A DNA stretch of 64,000 nucleotides, taken from the NCBI GenBank assembly GCA_965243335.1, contig OZ251545.1, positions 868,001-932,000 of the forward strand. The letters are read 5' to 3'. Below are positions 1 through 8,028 of the stretch, in pieces; position 1 is the stretch's first letter, and every line of letters starts with the position of its first letter. The notes below the pieces were generated by a model. It ran no database searches. It was given only the letters and a program-made list of their open reading frames with translations, and was not told where the DNA came from. This DNA is from JAJDXW01 sp965243335 (GTDB lineage Bacteria > Pseudomonadota > Gammaproteobacteria > HK1). The translations under genes were made by a program, and so were the position numbers.

Positions 1-403
1 CCGTGATCAGGGTGTCCGCGGCCCGCTTCAGATCCGTGGTCGGCTTTCCGACCACCAGCTCGTTCTGGATCCCCCGCACCCGATCCACCGCGCTCGCCTC
101 GGCGACGGCCCGCTGCATCGCCTGCTCGTCGGGGACCTGGCCGGTGAGGAGGACGATGCGGTTGAAGCTCGTGACCTTCACGTGGTGGCGCTCGTCCTCC
201 TTGAGACCGGCCAGATTGATCGCGCCGCGGGTCCTCCACTCGATGCGTTCGTCATCGAGCATCGTCTTCGGGTCGCGCTGGTCGACGGCCACCGCGCCCG
301 CCCCGGCAGCCCCCGCCGCGCCCAGGATCACCGGGGCCGCACACCCTCCGAGGAGCGCGCCCAGCACGGGGAGGAGCGAGAGCTTCAACGTGAGCTTGAA
401 CAT
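1..403 (-). CDS. dolP: DolP/YraP-family BON-domain outer-membrane lipoprotein (3' end outside window)
   Basis: The gene starts at 403 and runs off the left edge, so only about 134 residues are visible. The start reads MFKLTLKLSLL, a hydrophobic signal sequence ending in a lipobox LLGGC with the lipidated cysteine at position 21. A BON-type region follows (HHVKVTSFNRIVLLTGQ, then a VRGIQNELVVG segment). In this family two BON domains bind anionic phospholipid at the outer membrane and support envelope integrity. It follows yraN by 46 bases on the same strand, and the order lpoA-yraN-dolP matches the E. coli locus except that diaA is absent. The identification rests on lipobox, BON motif and context; the second BON domain cannot be seen. 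Confidence 0.85.
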   Translation of the reverse strand, partial: MFKLTLKLSLLPVLGALLGGCAAPVILGAAGAAGAGAVAVDQRDPKTMLDDERIEWRTRGAINLAGLKEDERHHVKVTSFNRIVLLTGQVPDEQAMQRAVAEASAVDRVRGIQNELVVGKPTTDLKRAADTLIT

Positions 404-449
404 GTCCGGAGCGGGGAGAAGGCGTGGGTTCCCCCCATGATCGCACGGA

Positions 450-815
450 TCACGCATCGAAGGCGTTCCGCACCCAGCGAATCCCCGGAGCGTCCGGCTC
501 GCCGGTCACCGCGACCACGTCGAACCGGCAGGCGGGGACGGGGCGCCGGTTGCGGAGCCAGGTGTCCGCGGTGCGCGCGATCCGGGCGCGCTTGGACCGG
601 TCCACGCTCTCGGCCGGGTCCAGGAAACCCGACCCCCCGCGGGAGCGGACCTCGACGAACACCAGGACCTCGCCATCCTCCATGACGAGGTCGATCTCCC
701 CGTAGCGGGAGCGGAAGTTGCGGTCCCGGCACACGAGCCCGTGCGCGGCGAGATGGCGGGCCGCGACGTCTTCGGCCCACCGTCCCCGGGCGCGCCGATC
801 GGGGCGCGGGCTCAT
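450..815 (-). CDS. yraN: YraN family protein (UPF0102, endonuclease-like fold)
   Basis: 121 residues, the usual size for UPF0102. The family core is clear: WAEDVAARHL near the start, then RYGEIDLV (E40, D42) and FVEVRSR (E55), an arrangement resembling a PD-(D/E)XK nuclease core. Biochemical function is not established for most members. The start codon overlaps the lpoA stop by 4 bases (ATGA), so the two are translationally coupled. An alternative reading frame runs through this region and lpoA, but only this frame gives the family motifs. Confidence 0.9.
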   Translation of the reverse strand: MSPRPDRRARGRWAEDVAARHLAAHGLVCRDRNFRSRYGEIDLVMEDGEVLVFVEVRSRGGSGFLDPAESVDRSKRARIARTADTWLRNRRPVPACRFDVVAVTGEPDAPGIRWVRNAFDA

Positions 816-2719
816 GGCGGAAGCGGCTCCGGGACCCCGCCGCGGAACCGGGCCCACCCCATCTCGATGCGTACCCGCGCGTTCGGCCCCACCGTCAGCC
901 GCCCGGAGCGTCCGGCCAGCGCCGCTTCTCCGGGACGGTCGTCCAGCCGGTGGATGCGCTCCTGAAGCCGATAGGCGTCGGCCCCGAACGCATAGTACCG
1001 GGTGAACCCTTCGCCCGCCTCCGGCCAGAGCGCGAGGACCCGATCGCGCAGGGCGTCTTCGCCCGAGGCGGGGCCGAGCACCCAGGGCATGTCGGTGAAG
1101 ACGACGCCGTCGAGGTCCAGGTCGTGCTGGGGCCGGGGGACCCCGCTGAACACGTGCGACGTCGAGAAGACCGGGAGGTCGGGGGCGCGAAGGAAGATGA
1201 TCTGGGGGCGGAGGAGACGCGCTTCGCGGGGAAATCCGGCGAGGAAGACGAAGTCGAGGTCGCCGCGCGGAAGGGGCCGGTGGAGGATGGAGCGCCCGAG
1301 AGCGCGGCGGACCCGCGCGGCCCGCTCGCCGCCCGCGTCGATGCCGAGGAGCGCGCGGACCGGCTGGGCCAGGTCCTCCGCGGCCCCTCGGTACGCGGCG
1401 CGCTCGGCGACGACCCCGCCGGACGCCTCCCACCGGGCGGTGAACGCATCGGCGACGCGGGCCCCCCACTCCGTCTCCGGGAAGAGCACCCCGGCCCGGT
1501 CGTAACCTGCCTCGCGCGCGCGCGAGGCGACCGCGCGGGCCTCGTCCTCGGGCGAGAGGGCGAATTGGTAGACCGGCGGCCCGTCGGCCGGCCGGGCGGC
1601 GGGGTCGAGGGCGTTGAGCAGCAGAACGGGTGCGGCGCGCTCGGCGAGGGACGCGACCCGCGCGATGGCCTTCTTGCTGAGCGGCCCGACCACGAAATCG
1701 GCGCCTTCCGCGACGGCGGACCGGAAGACCGCCTCCGGCTCCGCGGCCCCGGTGTCGTACACGGAGACCACCGGACGGTCCGCGCGCGGGGCGCCGTACC
1801 AGGCGGCGAGAAATCCGTCGCGGATCGCCGCCGCGGCGGACGCGAAGGTCCCGGAGAGCGGAAGGAGGAGCGCGACGTGGCTCGGGGGCGAGCCGTCGCG
1901 CCGGACCTCGGCGAGCAGGCCGGGGAGGATGGACGGTTCGGCCGGGTGGTCCGGGAACCGCTCGCGCCAGCGGCCGACCGCGGTCGAGAAGGCGGGGAAG
2001 TCGACCCGATGGGCGCGTGCGATCCATTCGAGCTCGATCCATCCGGCGGCGCGCCGTTCCGGATCGCTGCCCGTCCCGGGGCCCGATCCGGGATCCGACC
2101 CGGGGGCGTGCGGCCCGCGCAGGTTTCGCAGCGACTCCTCCGGGAGCCCGCGAAGGAGGCTCCATAGCGCCCCACGGTTCGCGTCGGGATCGGCGAGTCG
2201 TGGGTCGAGCGCGGCCCGGAAGCGGATCTCGTCGGCGGGCCGGCCGGCCCGGTGGGCGGCGCGGGCCGCGAGCTCGAGAGCGTCGGCGGCCTCCGGCAGC
2301 GCGAGCATGGCTTCGAGGGAGGGAAGGGCGTCGGCCGCATCGCGCTCCGCCCCGCGCGCGAGGGCCGTCCGGACGAGGAGGAGTCCCCGTCGGGTACCGT
2401 CTGCGGGCGCGAGCCCGGCCGGATCGATGGCGCGGGCGATCTCGTCGGCGCGAACGGGCCGGCCGGCCTGCCGCCAGGCCTCGGCGGCGCGCAGGCGAAG
2501 GGCGGCCGCGTCCGCCGCCGGCGCCCGATCCGCTTCGGAGAGCCAGGCGGCCGCCGCTTCCTCGTGGCGCCCTTGCCGGGCGAGGGCGGAGGGCGCGGGG
2601 GAGGCGGCCGGCTCGGGAGGGGCGGAAGCGGTCCCGGTCTGGCCCACGCAGCCGGTGAGGAGGGCGGCTCCGGCGAGCCCGGCGGCGAGAACGGCGGCGA
2701 TTCGAAGTGGGCTTATCAT
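812..2719 (-). CDS. lpoA: LpoA/LppC family lipoprotein activator of penicillin-binding protein
   Basis: 635 residues. A signal peptide ends in the lipobox LLTGC (cysteine 24), predicting an outer-membrane lipoprotein. The N-terminal half is an alanine-rich helical (TPR-like) region. The C-terminal half has the periplasmic-binding-protein-like LppC fold, with HVALLLPLSGTFASAAAAIRDGF around residue 285 and VYQFALSPEDEARAVA further on. LpoA reaches through the periplasm to activate the bifunctional synthase PBP1A. It is divergent from rsmI with 42 bases between the starts and overlaps yraN, as in enterobacteria. Sequence conservation of this family is low, so context and domain order carry much of the call. 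Confidence 0.88.
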   Translation of the reverse strand: MISPLRIAAVLAAGLAGAALLTGCVGQTGTASAPPEPAASPAPSALARQGRHEEAAAAWLSEADRAPAADAAALRLRAAEAWRQAGRPVRADEIARAIDPAGLAPADGTRRGLLLVRTALARGAERDAADALPSLEAMLALPEAADALELAARAAHRAGRPADEIRFRAALDPRLADPDANRGALWSLLRGLPEESLRNLRGPHAPGSDPGSGPGTGSDPERRAAGWIELEWIARAHRVDFPAFSTAVGRWRERFPDHPAEPSILPGLLAEVRRDGSPPSHVALLLPLSGTFASAAAAIRDGFLAAWYGAPRADRPVVSVYDTGAAEPEAVFRSAVAEGADFVVGPLSKKAIARVASLAERAAPVLLLNALDPAARPADGPPVYQFALSPEDEARAVASRAREAGYDRAGVLFPETEWGARVADAFTARWEASGGVVAERAAYRGAAEDLAQPVRALLGIDAGGERAARVRRALGRSILHRPLPRGDLDFVFLAGFPREARLLRPQIIFLRAPDLPVFSTSHVFSGVPRPQHDLDLDGVVFTDMPWVLGPASGEDALRDRVLALWPEAGEGFTRYYAFGADAYRLQERIHRLDDRPGEAALAGRSGRLTVGPNARVRIEMGWARFRGGVPEPLPP

Positions 2720-2761
2720 AGGGCGCCTCGGGCGCGGGAAGTATTCGCCGGGAGGGGGGAC

Positions 2762-3706
2762 ATGTCAACGAGCGCGGCTCCCCCGAGGGACGGGCATGGT
2801 CCGGAGGGCGAGGGGGCCGCCGCCGGCGTCCTCTACGTCGTCGCCACCCCGATCGGGAACCTCGCGGACCTCGGCGGGCGCGCGAGGACGGTCCTCGGCG
2901 AGGTCGACGTCGTGGTCGCCGAGGACACCCGGCACACCGGGCGGCTCCTCGCCCACCACGGCATCGCGGCCCGTCTCGAACCCCTGCACGAACACAACGA
3001 ACGCCGCCGAGTACCGGCGATCGTGGCCCGGCTGCGCGCGGGGATCGCGTTCGCCCTCGTGAGCGACGCGGGGACGCCGCTCGTGAGCGACCCCGGGTAC
3101 GTGCTCGTGCGGGCCGCCGCGGAGGCAGGCGTGCCGGTCGTGCCGGTCCCCGGGCCGAGCGCCTTCCTGTGCGCGCTCTCGGTCGCCGGGCTTCCGATGG
3201 AGCGGTTCGCCTTCGAGGGCTTTCTGCCGGCGGCCCGAGGGGCGCGGGCGGCGCGGCTCGAGGCGCTGGCGGAGGACCCGCGCACCCTCGTGTTCCACGA
3301 GGCGCCGCACCGGGTCGCCGCCTCCCTCGACGCGATGCGCGCGGCGTTCGGCGGCGCCCGCCCGGTCGTCGTCGCGCGCGAGCTCACGAAGCGGTACGAG
3401 TCGATCGTACGCACCACGCTCGCGGAGGCGGCGTCCCGGATCGGCCGCCCCCGGGGGGAGTACGTGCTCGTGGTCGGGGGGCGGGAGCGCACCCGCGAAG
3501 CGCCCGCGGCGGCCGAGCGGACCCTGGAGGTCCTGCTCGAGGCCCTTCCCCTCCGCCAGGCGGTGGACCTCGCCGCCCGCGCGACCGGCGCGCCGCGCAA
3601 GCCGCTCTATCGACTCGCCCTCGCTCGACGGTCCGCCGACGGGGAGCCCGCGGGGGCCGAGCCGCCCGGAGCCGGTTGCGAAGGGCGCCCGCGAGGAGGA
3701 GACTAG
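2762..3706 (+). CDS. rsmI: 16S rRNA (cytidine1402-2'-O)-methyltransferase RsmI
   Basis: 314 residues starting at ATG 2762 just after a G-rich Shine-Dalgarno stretch (about 2751-2760). Tetrapyrrole-methylase fold with the diagnostic N-terminal LYVVATPIGNLADL, then VVAEDTRHTGRLL, SDAGTPLVSDPGYVLV and PGPSAFLCALSVAGLP. The C-terminal RsmI-type segment PLRQAVDLAARATGAPRKPLYRLAL is present. With RsmH it modifies C1402 in the ribosomal P site, and the partner rsmH is only 1.3 kb downstream. It is divergent from lpoA. The C-terminus is longer by a short Gly/Ala/Arg-rich tail. Confidence 0.96.
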   Translation: MSTSAAPPRDGHGPEGEGAAAGVLYVVATPIGNLADLGGRARTVLGEVDVVVAEDTRHTGRLLAHHGIAARLEPLHEHNERRRVPAIVARLRAGIAFALVSDAGTPLVSDPGYVLVRAAAEAGVPVVPVPGPSAFLCALSVAGLPMERFAFEGFLPAARGARAARLEALAEDPRTLVFHEAPHRVAASLDAMRAAFGGARPVVVARELTKRYESIVRTTLAEAASRIGRPRGEYVLVVGGRERTREAPAAAERTLEVLLEALPLRQAVDLAARATGAPRKPLYRLALARRSADGEPAGAEPPGAGCEGRPRGGD

Positions 3707-3710
3707 GCCC

Positions 3711-4059
3711 GCGGGAGTCGGCCGGGCAGCCGCTGCGCCGCGTCTCGCGGCGGGGAGGAAAGTCCGGGCTCCGCAGGGCAGGGCGCCAGGTAACGCCTGG
3801 GGGGCGCGAGCCCACGGAAAGTGCCACAGAAAACATACCGCCCGCCCCGTGCGGGTAAGGGTGAAAAGGTGCGGTAAGAGCGCACCGCGCCGGTGGTGAC
3901 ACCGGTGGCAGGGTAAACCCCGCCCGGAGCAAGACCAAATAGGGGAGCGACAGGCGTGGCCCGCGCCGCTCCCGGGTAGGTCGCTGGAGGCGCGCGGCGA
4001 CGCGCGTCCCAGATGAATGGCTGCCCTCGACAGAACCCGGCTTACAGGCCGGCTCCCGC
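3711..4059 (+). ncRNA. rnpB: RNase P RNA, bacterial type A
   Basis: Catalytic RNA of ribonuclease P, which removes tRNA 5' leaders. Universally conserved blocks are in order: GAGGAAAGTCCGGGC (about 3755-3769), the GGTAACGCCTGGGGGG block near 3790, AGGGTGAAAAGGTGCGGTAAGAG near 3857, the CAAATAGGGG block near 3935, and ACAGAACCCGGCTTA near 4030-4044. The P1 helix closes the molecule: GCGGGAGTCGGCC at 3711-3723 pairs with GGCCGGCTCCCGC at 4047-4059 with one G-U. It lies directly behind rsmI on the same strand. Confidence 0.97.
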
Positions 4060-4455
4060 CTCCATTGCCCCCCCCCCCCCCACGGAATCGGCTCATGCGC
4101 GCCGTCCCGGTCCGGTCGGAGCCGGGCGGCGCGACCCTGCCCCTCCCCCCTCCCCCAGCGGGCTGGCTCTGACCCGGCCCCCGGCCCCGGCCTCCGGCGC
4201 CGGCTTCGCCTCCCGCCAGCGGCAGGACGTCCCCCCTGGCGGCCTCGGGCCGCAGCCGCCGGCGGTCGATCCGCCGGATTTGCGCCCGCGCGAATCGTCC
4301 TCCTCCGTTCGATTCTCATTTTATATCTGATATTAAAATTATAATTAATTGAAAAATTAATATTTTTTTCGAGATTACCCGATCCGCATCCTCCTCTCCC
4401 CGGATCGCCGGGGCGGCGGCGGCCCCGTCGGGACGGAAAAACTCTCCGACGTTGC
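4060..4455. other. Intergenic region between rnpB and the mra promoter
   Basis: About 395 bases without a convincing gene. It begins with a run of 14 C residues (4068-4081), continues as C-rich low-complexity sequence to about 4310, then switches abruptly to an almost pure A/T block (4312-4376) before the division-cluster promoter. Short reading frames across it have no recognisable content. Confidence 0.7.
4312..4376. promoter_or_regulatory. AT-rich island upstream of the division cluster
   Basis: Roughly 60 bases that are nearly all A or T inside very GC-rich DNA. It contains an inverted repeat ATTAATT / AATTAAT separated by GAAA (about 4345-4362), followed by seven T residues. That arrangement resembles a weak intrinsic terminator on the + strand (perhaps for rnpB). 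The composition also suits an UP-like or nucleoid-protein binding site ahead of the mraZ promoter about 80 bases downstream. Both roles are inferences from composition. Confidence 0.45.
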
Positions 4456-4484
4456 TTGACAGGCGGTATCCCAGGTGATACCAA
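4456..4484 (+). promoter_or_regulatory. Predicted sigma-70 promoter of the mra/dcw operon
   Basis: A perfect -35 hexamer TTGACA lies at 4456-4461. With a 17-base spacer the -10 position is 4479-4484 (TACCAA), which is a weak match. The MraZ-type repeats begin at the -10 element, as expected for an autorepressed promoter. The transcription start is not determined. Confidence 0.6.
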
Positions 4485-4530
4485 ATGGGGCTAAGTGGAG
4501 ACCAGTGGAAAATTCTGGTACAAAGTGGAA
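4485..4530 (+). promoter_or_regulatory. MraZ box: five TGG repeats at exact 10-bp spacing
   Basis: TGG occurs at 4486, 4496, 4506, 4516 and 4526, each exactly one helical turn apart, in contexts TGGGG, TGGAG, TGGAA, TGGTA and TGGAA. MraZ proteins bind direct repeats of TGGGN separated by five bases between promoter and mraZ start, usually three or four copies. The block sits immediately downstream of the -35/-10 pair and 33 bases before the mraZ ATG, so autorepression of the cluster is the natural reading. Confidence 0.8.
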
Positions 4531-4562
4531 TCCACATCCACGAGGGCGCCGGTCAGGCGGCG

Positions 4563-5042
4563 ATGTTCCGGGGCGAGTCCAGAATCGTGATCGACGACAA
4601 GGGGCGGCTCGCGATCCCGAAGGGCCATCGCGACCTCCTGGTCGAGCGCTGGGGTGAGCCGGTGAGGCTCACCCTCACCATCGGACACACCCGGGCCATC
4701 GATCGCCATCGGTGGCTGGTGGCGTACCCGAGACCGGAGTGGGAGGCGTACGAAGCCGAGCTGAACAAGGTATCGCCGTTCGACGAGGCTCAGACGGTCG
4801 TCGAGCTGGTGGTCGGTCATGCCCATGACGTCGAGCTCGATCGCCAGGGACGGTTCGTCATCCCGCCGTTGCTGCGTACGGTCGCGAGCTTCGGTTCGCG
4901 CGCCCTGATCGTGGGGCGGGGCCGCGAGTTCGAGCTGTGGGACGAGGAGGCGCGGAACCAATGGCGAGAGGATTCGATAGCGTCCGCCGGCAAGCTCCTG
5001 CGCAATCCTTCGCCGGGGCTCCTCGCCATCAGCCGCCGGTGA
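4563..5042 (+). CDS. mraZ: Transcriptional regulator MraZ
   Basis: 159 residues from ATG 4563; the family starts with MFRG, which fixes the start even though the frame is open further upstream through the operator. Two AbrB/SpoVT-type half-domains are visible with their signatures DDKGRLAIP (residues 11-19) and DRQGRFVIP (93-101), plus YPRPEWEAYE and FELWDE. MraZ forms a ring-shaped DNA-binding oligomer and controls its own operon; its predicted operator lies just upstream. First gene of the division and cell-wall cluster. Confidence 0.95.
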   Translation: MFRGESRIVIDDKGRLAIPKGHRDLLVERWGEPVRLTLTIGHTRAIDRHRWLVAYPRPEWEAYEAELNKVSPFDEAQTVVELVVGHAHDVELDRQGRFVIPPLLRTVASFGSRALIVGRGREFELWDEEARNQWREDSIASAGKLLRNPSPGLLAISRR

Positions 5043-5938
5043 TCCATGCGCCGGTGCTGGTGGAAGCGGTGCTCGAGGGGCTCGCGCCGGGTCCCGCCGC
5101 GACGGTCGTGGACTGCACGTTCGGCCGGGGCGGGCACACCCGCGCGATGCTCGCCCGGATGGGTCCCGCCGGCCGGGTGGTGGCGATCGATCGGGACCCC
5201 GACGCGATCCGCGCGGGGTTCCGTCTCCGCGACCCGCGCCTCGAGCTGGCGCACGCGCGGTTCGACACCCTCGCCGGGGTCTGCCGGGAGAGGGGGCTCG
5301 CCGGCCGGGTCGACGGCGTACTGTTCGACCTCGGGGTCTCCTCCCCGCAGCTCGACGACCCCTCCCGGGGCTTCTCGTTCCGCCGTGAGGGGCCGCTCGA
5401 CATGCGCATGGACCCCGGGGACGGCGCGCCCCTCGGCGCGTGGCTGGACCGGGTCTCGGAGCGGGAGCTGGCCGGGGTGATCGCGCGCTTCGGGGAGGAG
5501 CGGCACGCGCGCCGGATCGCGGGGGCCATCGTGCGCGCCCGGCCGCTCGCGACCACGACCCAGCTCGCGGCCGTCGTCGAACGCGCCGCGCTCTCGCGGA
5601 AGGCGGCCATCCATCCGGCGACTCGGACGTTCCAAGCCCTTCGCATCCACCTCAACCAGGAGATCGAATCCCTCCGGGCGGCCCTGCCCGCGGCGGTGGA
5701 CGTGCTGCGCCCGGGCGGCCGCCTCGCGGTCATCAGCTTCCATTCGCTCGAGGACCGGGTGGCCAAGCGCTTCCTGCGTTCGGAGTCGAGGGAGGCGCCC
5801 GGCCCCCGCGGCCTCCCTTCCGCGCGCCGGCCCCGCCTGCGGGTCGTGGCCGCGCGGGTGCGCCCGTCGCCGGACGAGGCCGCGGCCAACCCGCGTTCCC
5901 GGAGCGCGGTGCTGCGCGTCGCGGAGAGGCTGCCGTAA
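4961..5938 (+). CDS. rsmH: 16S rRNA (cytosine1402-N4)-methyltransferase RsmH
   Basis: Contains HAPVLVEAVLEGL, the SAM-binding TFGRGGHTRAML, VLFDLGVSSPQLDDPSRGFSF with PLDMRMD, and the C-terminal GGRLAVISFHSLEDRVAKRF, all diagnostic of RsmH (MraW). It methylates N4 of C1402, the same nucleotide modified by RsmI. Two starts are possible: ATG 4961 has a GAGGAGG Shine-Dalgarno 10 bases upstream but overlaps mraZ by 82 bases; GTG 5039 makes a 4-base overlap with the mraZ stop and gives a length closer to the family. I give the former; the latter is a real alternative. Confidence 0.93.
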   Translation: MARGFDSVRRQAPAQSFAGAPRHQPPVIHAPVLVEAVLEGLAPGPAATVVDCTFGRGGHTRAMLARMGPAGRVVAIDRDPDAIRAGFRLRDPRLELAHARFDTLAGVCRERGLAGRVDGVLFDLGVSSPQLDDPSRGFSFRREGPLDMRMDPGDGAPLGAWLDRVSERELAGVIARFGEERHARRIAGAIVRARPLATTTQLAAVVERAALSRKAAIHPATRTFQALRIHLNQEIESLRAALPAAVDVLRPGGRLAVISFHSLEDRVAKRFLRSESREAPGPRGLPSARRPRLRVVAARVRPSPDEAAANPRSRSAVLRVAERLP

Positions 5939-6219
5939 TGCCCGGCGCGCTCCGTCCCGTGCTCTGGCTGGCGGCGGCGGCAGTCCTGGCGCTGAGCGCG
6001 CTCTTCGCCGTCGTCGTCAAGCACGAGAGCCGGAAGCTGTTCGTCGAGCTCCAGACCCTCGAGCGGGCGCGGGACGAGCTGAACGTCAACTGGACCCAGC
6101 TCAAGATCGAGAGCGGCTACCTCGCATCCTACGACCGTATCCGGAGCGTGGCGGAGACGCGGCTCGGAATGGACCGTCCCGACCCGGGACGCACCGCCAT
6201 CGTCAACCTGGAGTACTGA
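5938..6219 (+). CDS. ftsL: Cell division protein FtsL
   Basis: 93 residues, starting in a TAATG overlap with rsmH. One N-terminal transmembrane helix (LWLAAAAVLALSALFAVVV, about residues 8-26) is followed by a periplasmic coiled coil (LFVELQTLERARDELNVNW) and the family tail ESGYLASYDRIRSVAETRLGM. FtsL joins FtsB and FtsQ in the complex that activates FtsWI. Position between rsmH and ftsI is the classic order. Confidence 0.9.
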   Translation: MPGALRPVLWLAAAAVLALSALFAVVVKHESRKLFVELQTLERARDELNVNWTQLKIESGYLASYDRIRSVAETRLGMDRPDPGRTAIVNLEY

Positions 6220-6224
6220 CCGGC

Positions 6225-8017
6225 GTGCGCATCCTCCAGTCGAAGCCGCCTGGGGTCGGCGTCGAAGGGATCGGCGGGCCGGCGGGTCCTCCCCCGCTCC
6301 GGTGGCGGGTCCGGCTGGTGATGGGCGCGCTCGTCCTGAGCGGAGCGGCGTTGCTGGGAAGGGCGCTGCACCTGCAGATGAACCAGGGGGACTTCCTGCG
6401 GGACGAAGGCGCGGCCCGGCACGTGGGAACCGTGAGCTCGCACGCGCCGCGCGGGGTGATCCGCGATCGCCACGGGACCGCGCTGGCGATGAGCACCGCC
6501 ATCGAGTCCGTCTGGGTGGACCCTCGCGAGGCGGTCCGCGCCCGGAGCCGCTGGCCCGAGCTGGCCGCGGCGCTCGGGCTCGACCCGGCCGGGCTCGACC
6601 GCAAGCTCATGGAGCGCGCCGAGCGCTCCTTCGTCTACCTGCGCCGCCACGTCAATCCGGAGCTGGCGGCCCGCGCCCGCGCCCTCGCCCTGCCCGGCGT
6701 GTACTCCGAGCGCGAGTTCCGGCGCTACTACCCCGAAGGGGAGGTCGTGGCCCACGTCGTCGGGTTCACCGACATCGACGGGGCGGGCCAGGAAGGGGTG
6801 GAGTTCGCATACGACGAGGAGCTTCGCGGCGTCCCGGGGGCCAAGCAGGTGATCCGGGACCGCCTCGGGCGCAGCGTGGAGGACGTCCAGAACGTGCGGT
6901 CTCCCGAGCCGGGGCGGGACGTGTACCTGACCATCGACCTCCGGCTCCAGTCCCTCGCCTATCGCGCGCTCAAGGCGGCCGTCGCGCGCCACCAGGCGGC
7001 GGCCGGCTCGGTGGTGGTGGTCGACGCCCGCACGGGCGAGATCCACGCCATGGTCAACCAGCCCTCGTACAACCCGAACGACCCGGCGAAGCGGAGCGGG
7101 CCGGCGACCCGCAACCGGGCCGTGACCGACGTGTTCGAGCCCGGCTCGACGGTCAAGCCCTTCGCGGTCATGGCGGCGCTCGAGTCGGGGGTGGTCCGGC
7201 CGCAGTCCGTGGTGGAGACCTCGCCCGGCTACCTGAAGCTCGGGCGGAACGTGGTGCGCGACCGGCGCGACCTCGGGCCCCTCGACGTCGCGACGGTGAT
7301 CAAGCTCTCGAGCAACGTCGGGGTGAGCCGGATCATCCTCGACACCCCGCCGGACCGGTTCTGGGAGACCTACCAGGGGGCCGGCTTCGGCAGGGTGTCG
7401 GAGAGCGGGGCGGTCGGAGAGTCGCCTGGCGTCCTCAAGCGTTCGCGCCGGTTCGGGAAGTTCGAACGCGCGACCCTCTCCTACGGGTACGGCCTCGCGG
7501 TGACCGCGGTCCAGCTCGCCCGCGCGTACACCATCTTCGCCAACGACGGCGAGCGGCTCGATCTCCGGCTGGTGCGGGACGGGCCCGGCGCCGAAGCGCC
7601 CGCGCCCTCCGTCCGGCGGGTCATGTCCGAGGGGACCGCCCGCGAGGTGCTCGCGATGCTGGAGACGGTGGTCGAGGCCAGGGACGGGACCGGGCGCCGC
7701 GCCCGGGTCCGCGGATACCGGGTGGCGGGCAAGACCGGCACCTCGCGCAAGGCGATCGCGGGCGGGTACGCGGAGCGGCGCTACTGGCCCTGTTCGCCGG
7801 CCTGGCTCCGGTGAGCGCCCCGAGGTTCGTCGTCGCGGTGGTGATCGACGACCCGCGGGGCAAGAAGTACTACGGCGGCGAGGTGGCGGCCCCCGTGTTC
7901 CAGACCGTGATCGCGGACGCCCTGCGCCTCAACGCGGTCCCCCCCGATTCCTCCACCACCCCGCCCCGCAACGCGGCGGCGGAGAACTACGCGCTGGTCC
8001 GGGACTCGCGCGGGTAG
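6225..8017 (+). CDS. ftsI: Peptidoglycan D,D-transpeptidase FtsI (PBP3), with apparent frameshift
   Basis: Septal transpeptidase. GTG start 6225, 5 bases after ftsL; one N-terminal membrane helix near residues 30-50; catalytic S308-T-V-K311, an SSN motif near residue 366 and KTGTS at about 503. The frame as given stops at 7814. The expected C-terminal segment (ALFAGLAPVSAPRFVVAVVI and a KKYYGG-containing end) continues in the next frame to 8017, so one base is missing near 7785-7790, where a TGG-CCC junction should read TGG-GCC. Restoring one G gives about 597 residues, normal for the family. The gene is essential, so I treat this as sequence error rather than a real pseudogene. Confidence 0.92.
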
Positions 8018-8028
8018 GTTCCGACGGC

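Noticed and set aside
450..2768. A 772-codon frame covering yraN and lpoA in one piece
   Set aside because: Only its last 121 codons (YraN) are real; upstream of that the lpoA frame, with its lipobox and LppC motifs, is the correct one.
3703..4096. Open frames on both strands through 3703-4096
   Set aside because: They are translations of the RNase P RNA, whose conserved blocks and closing helix explain the sequence.
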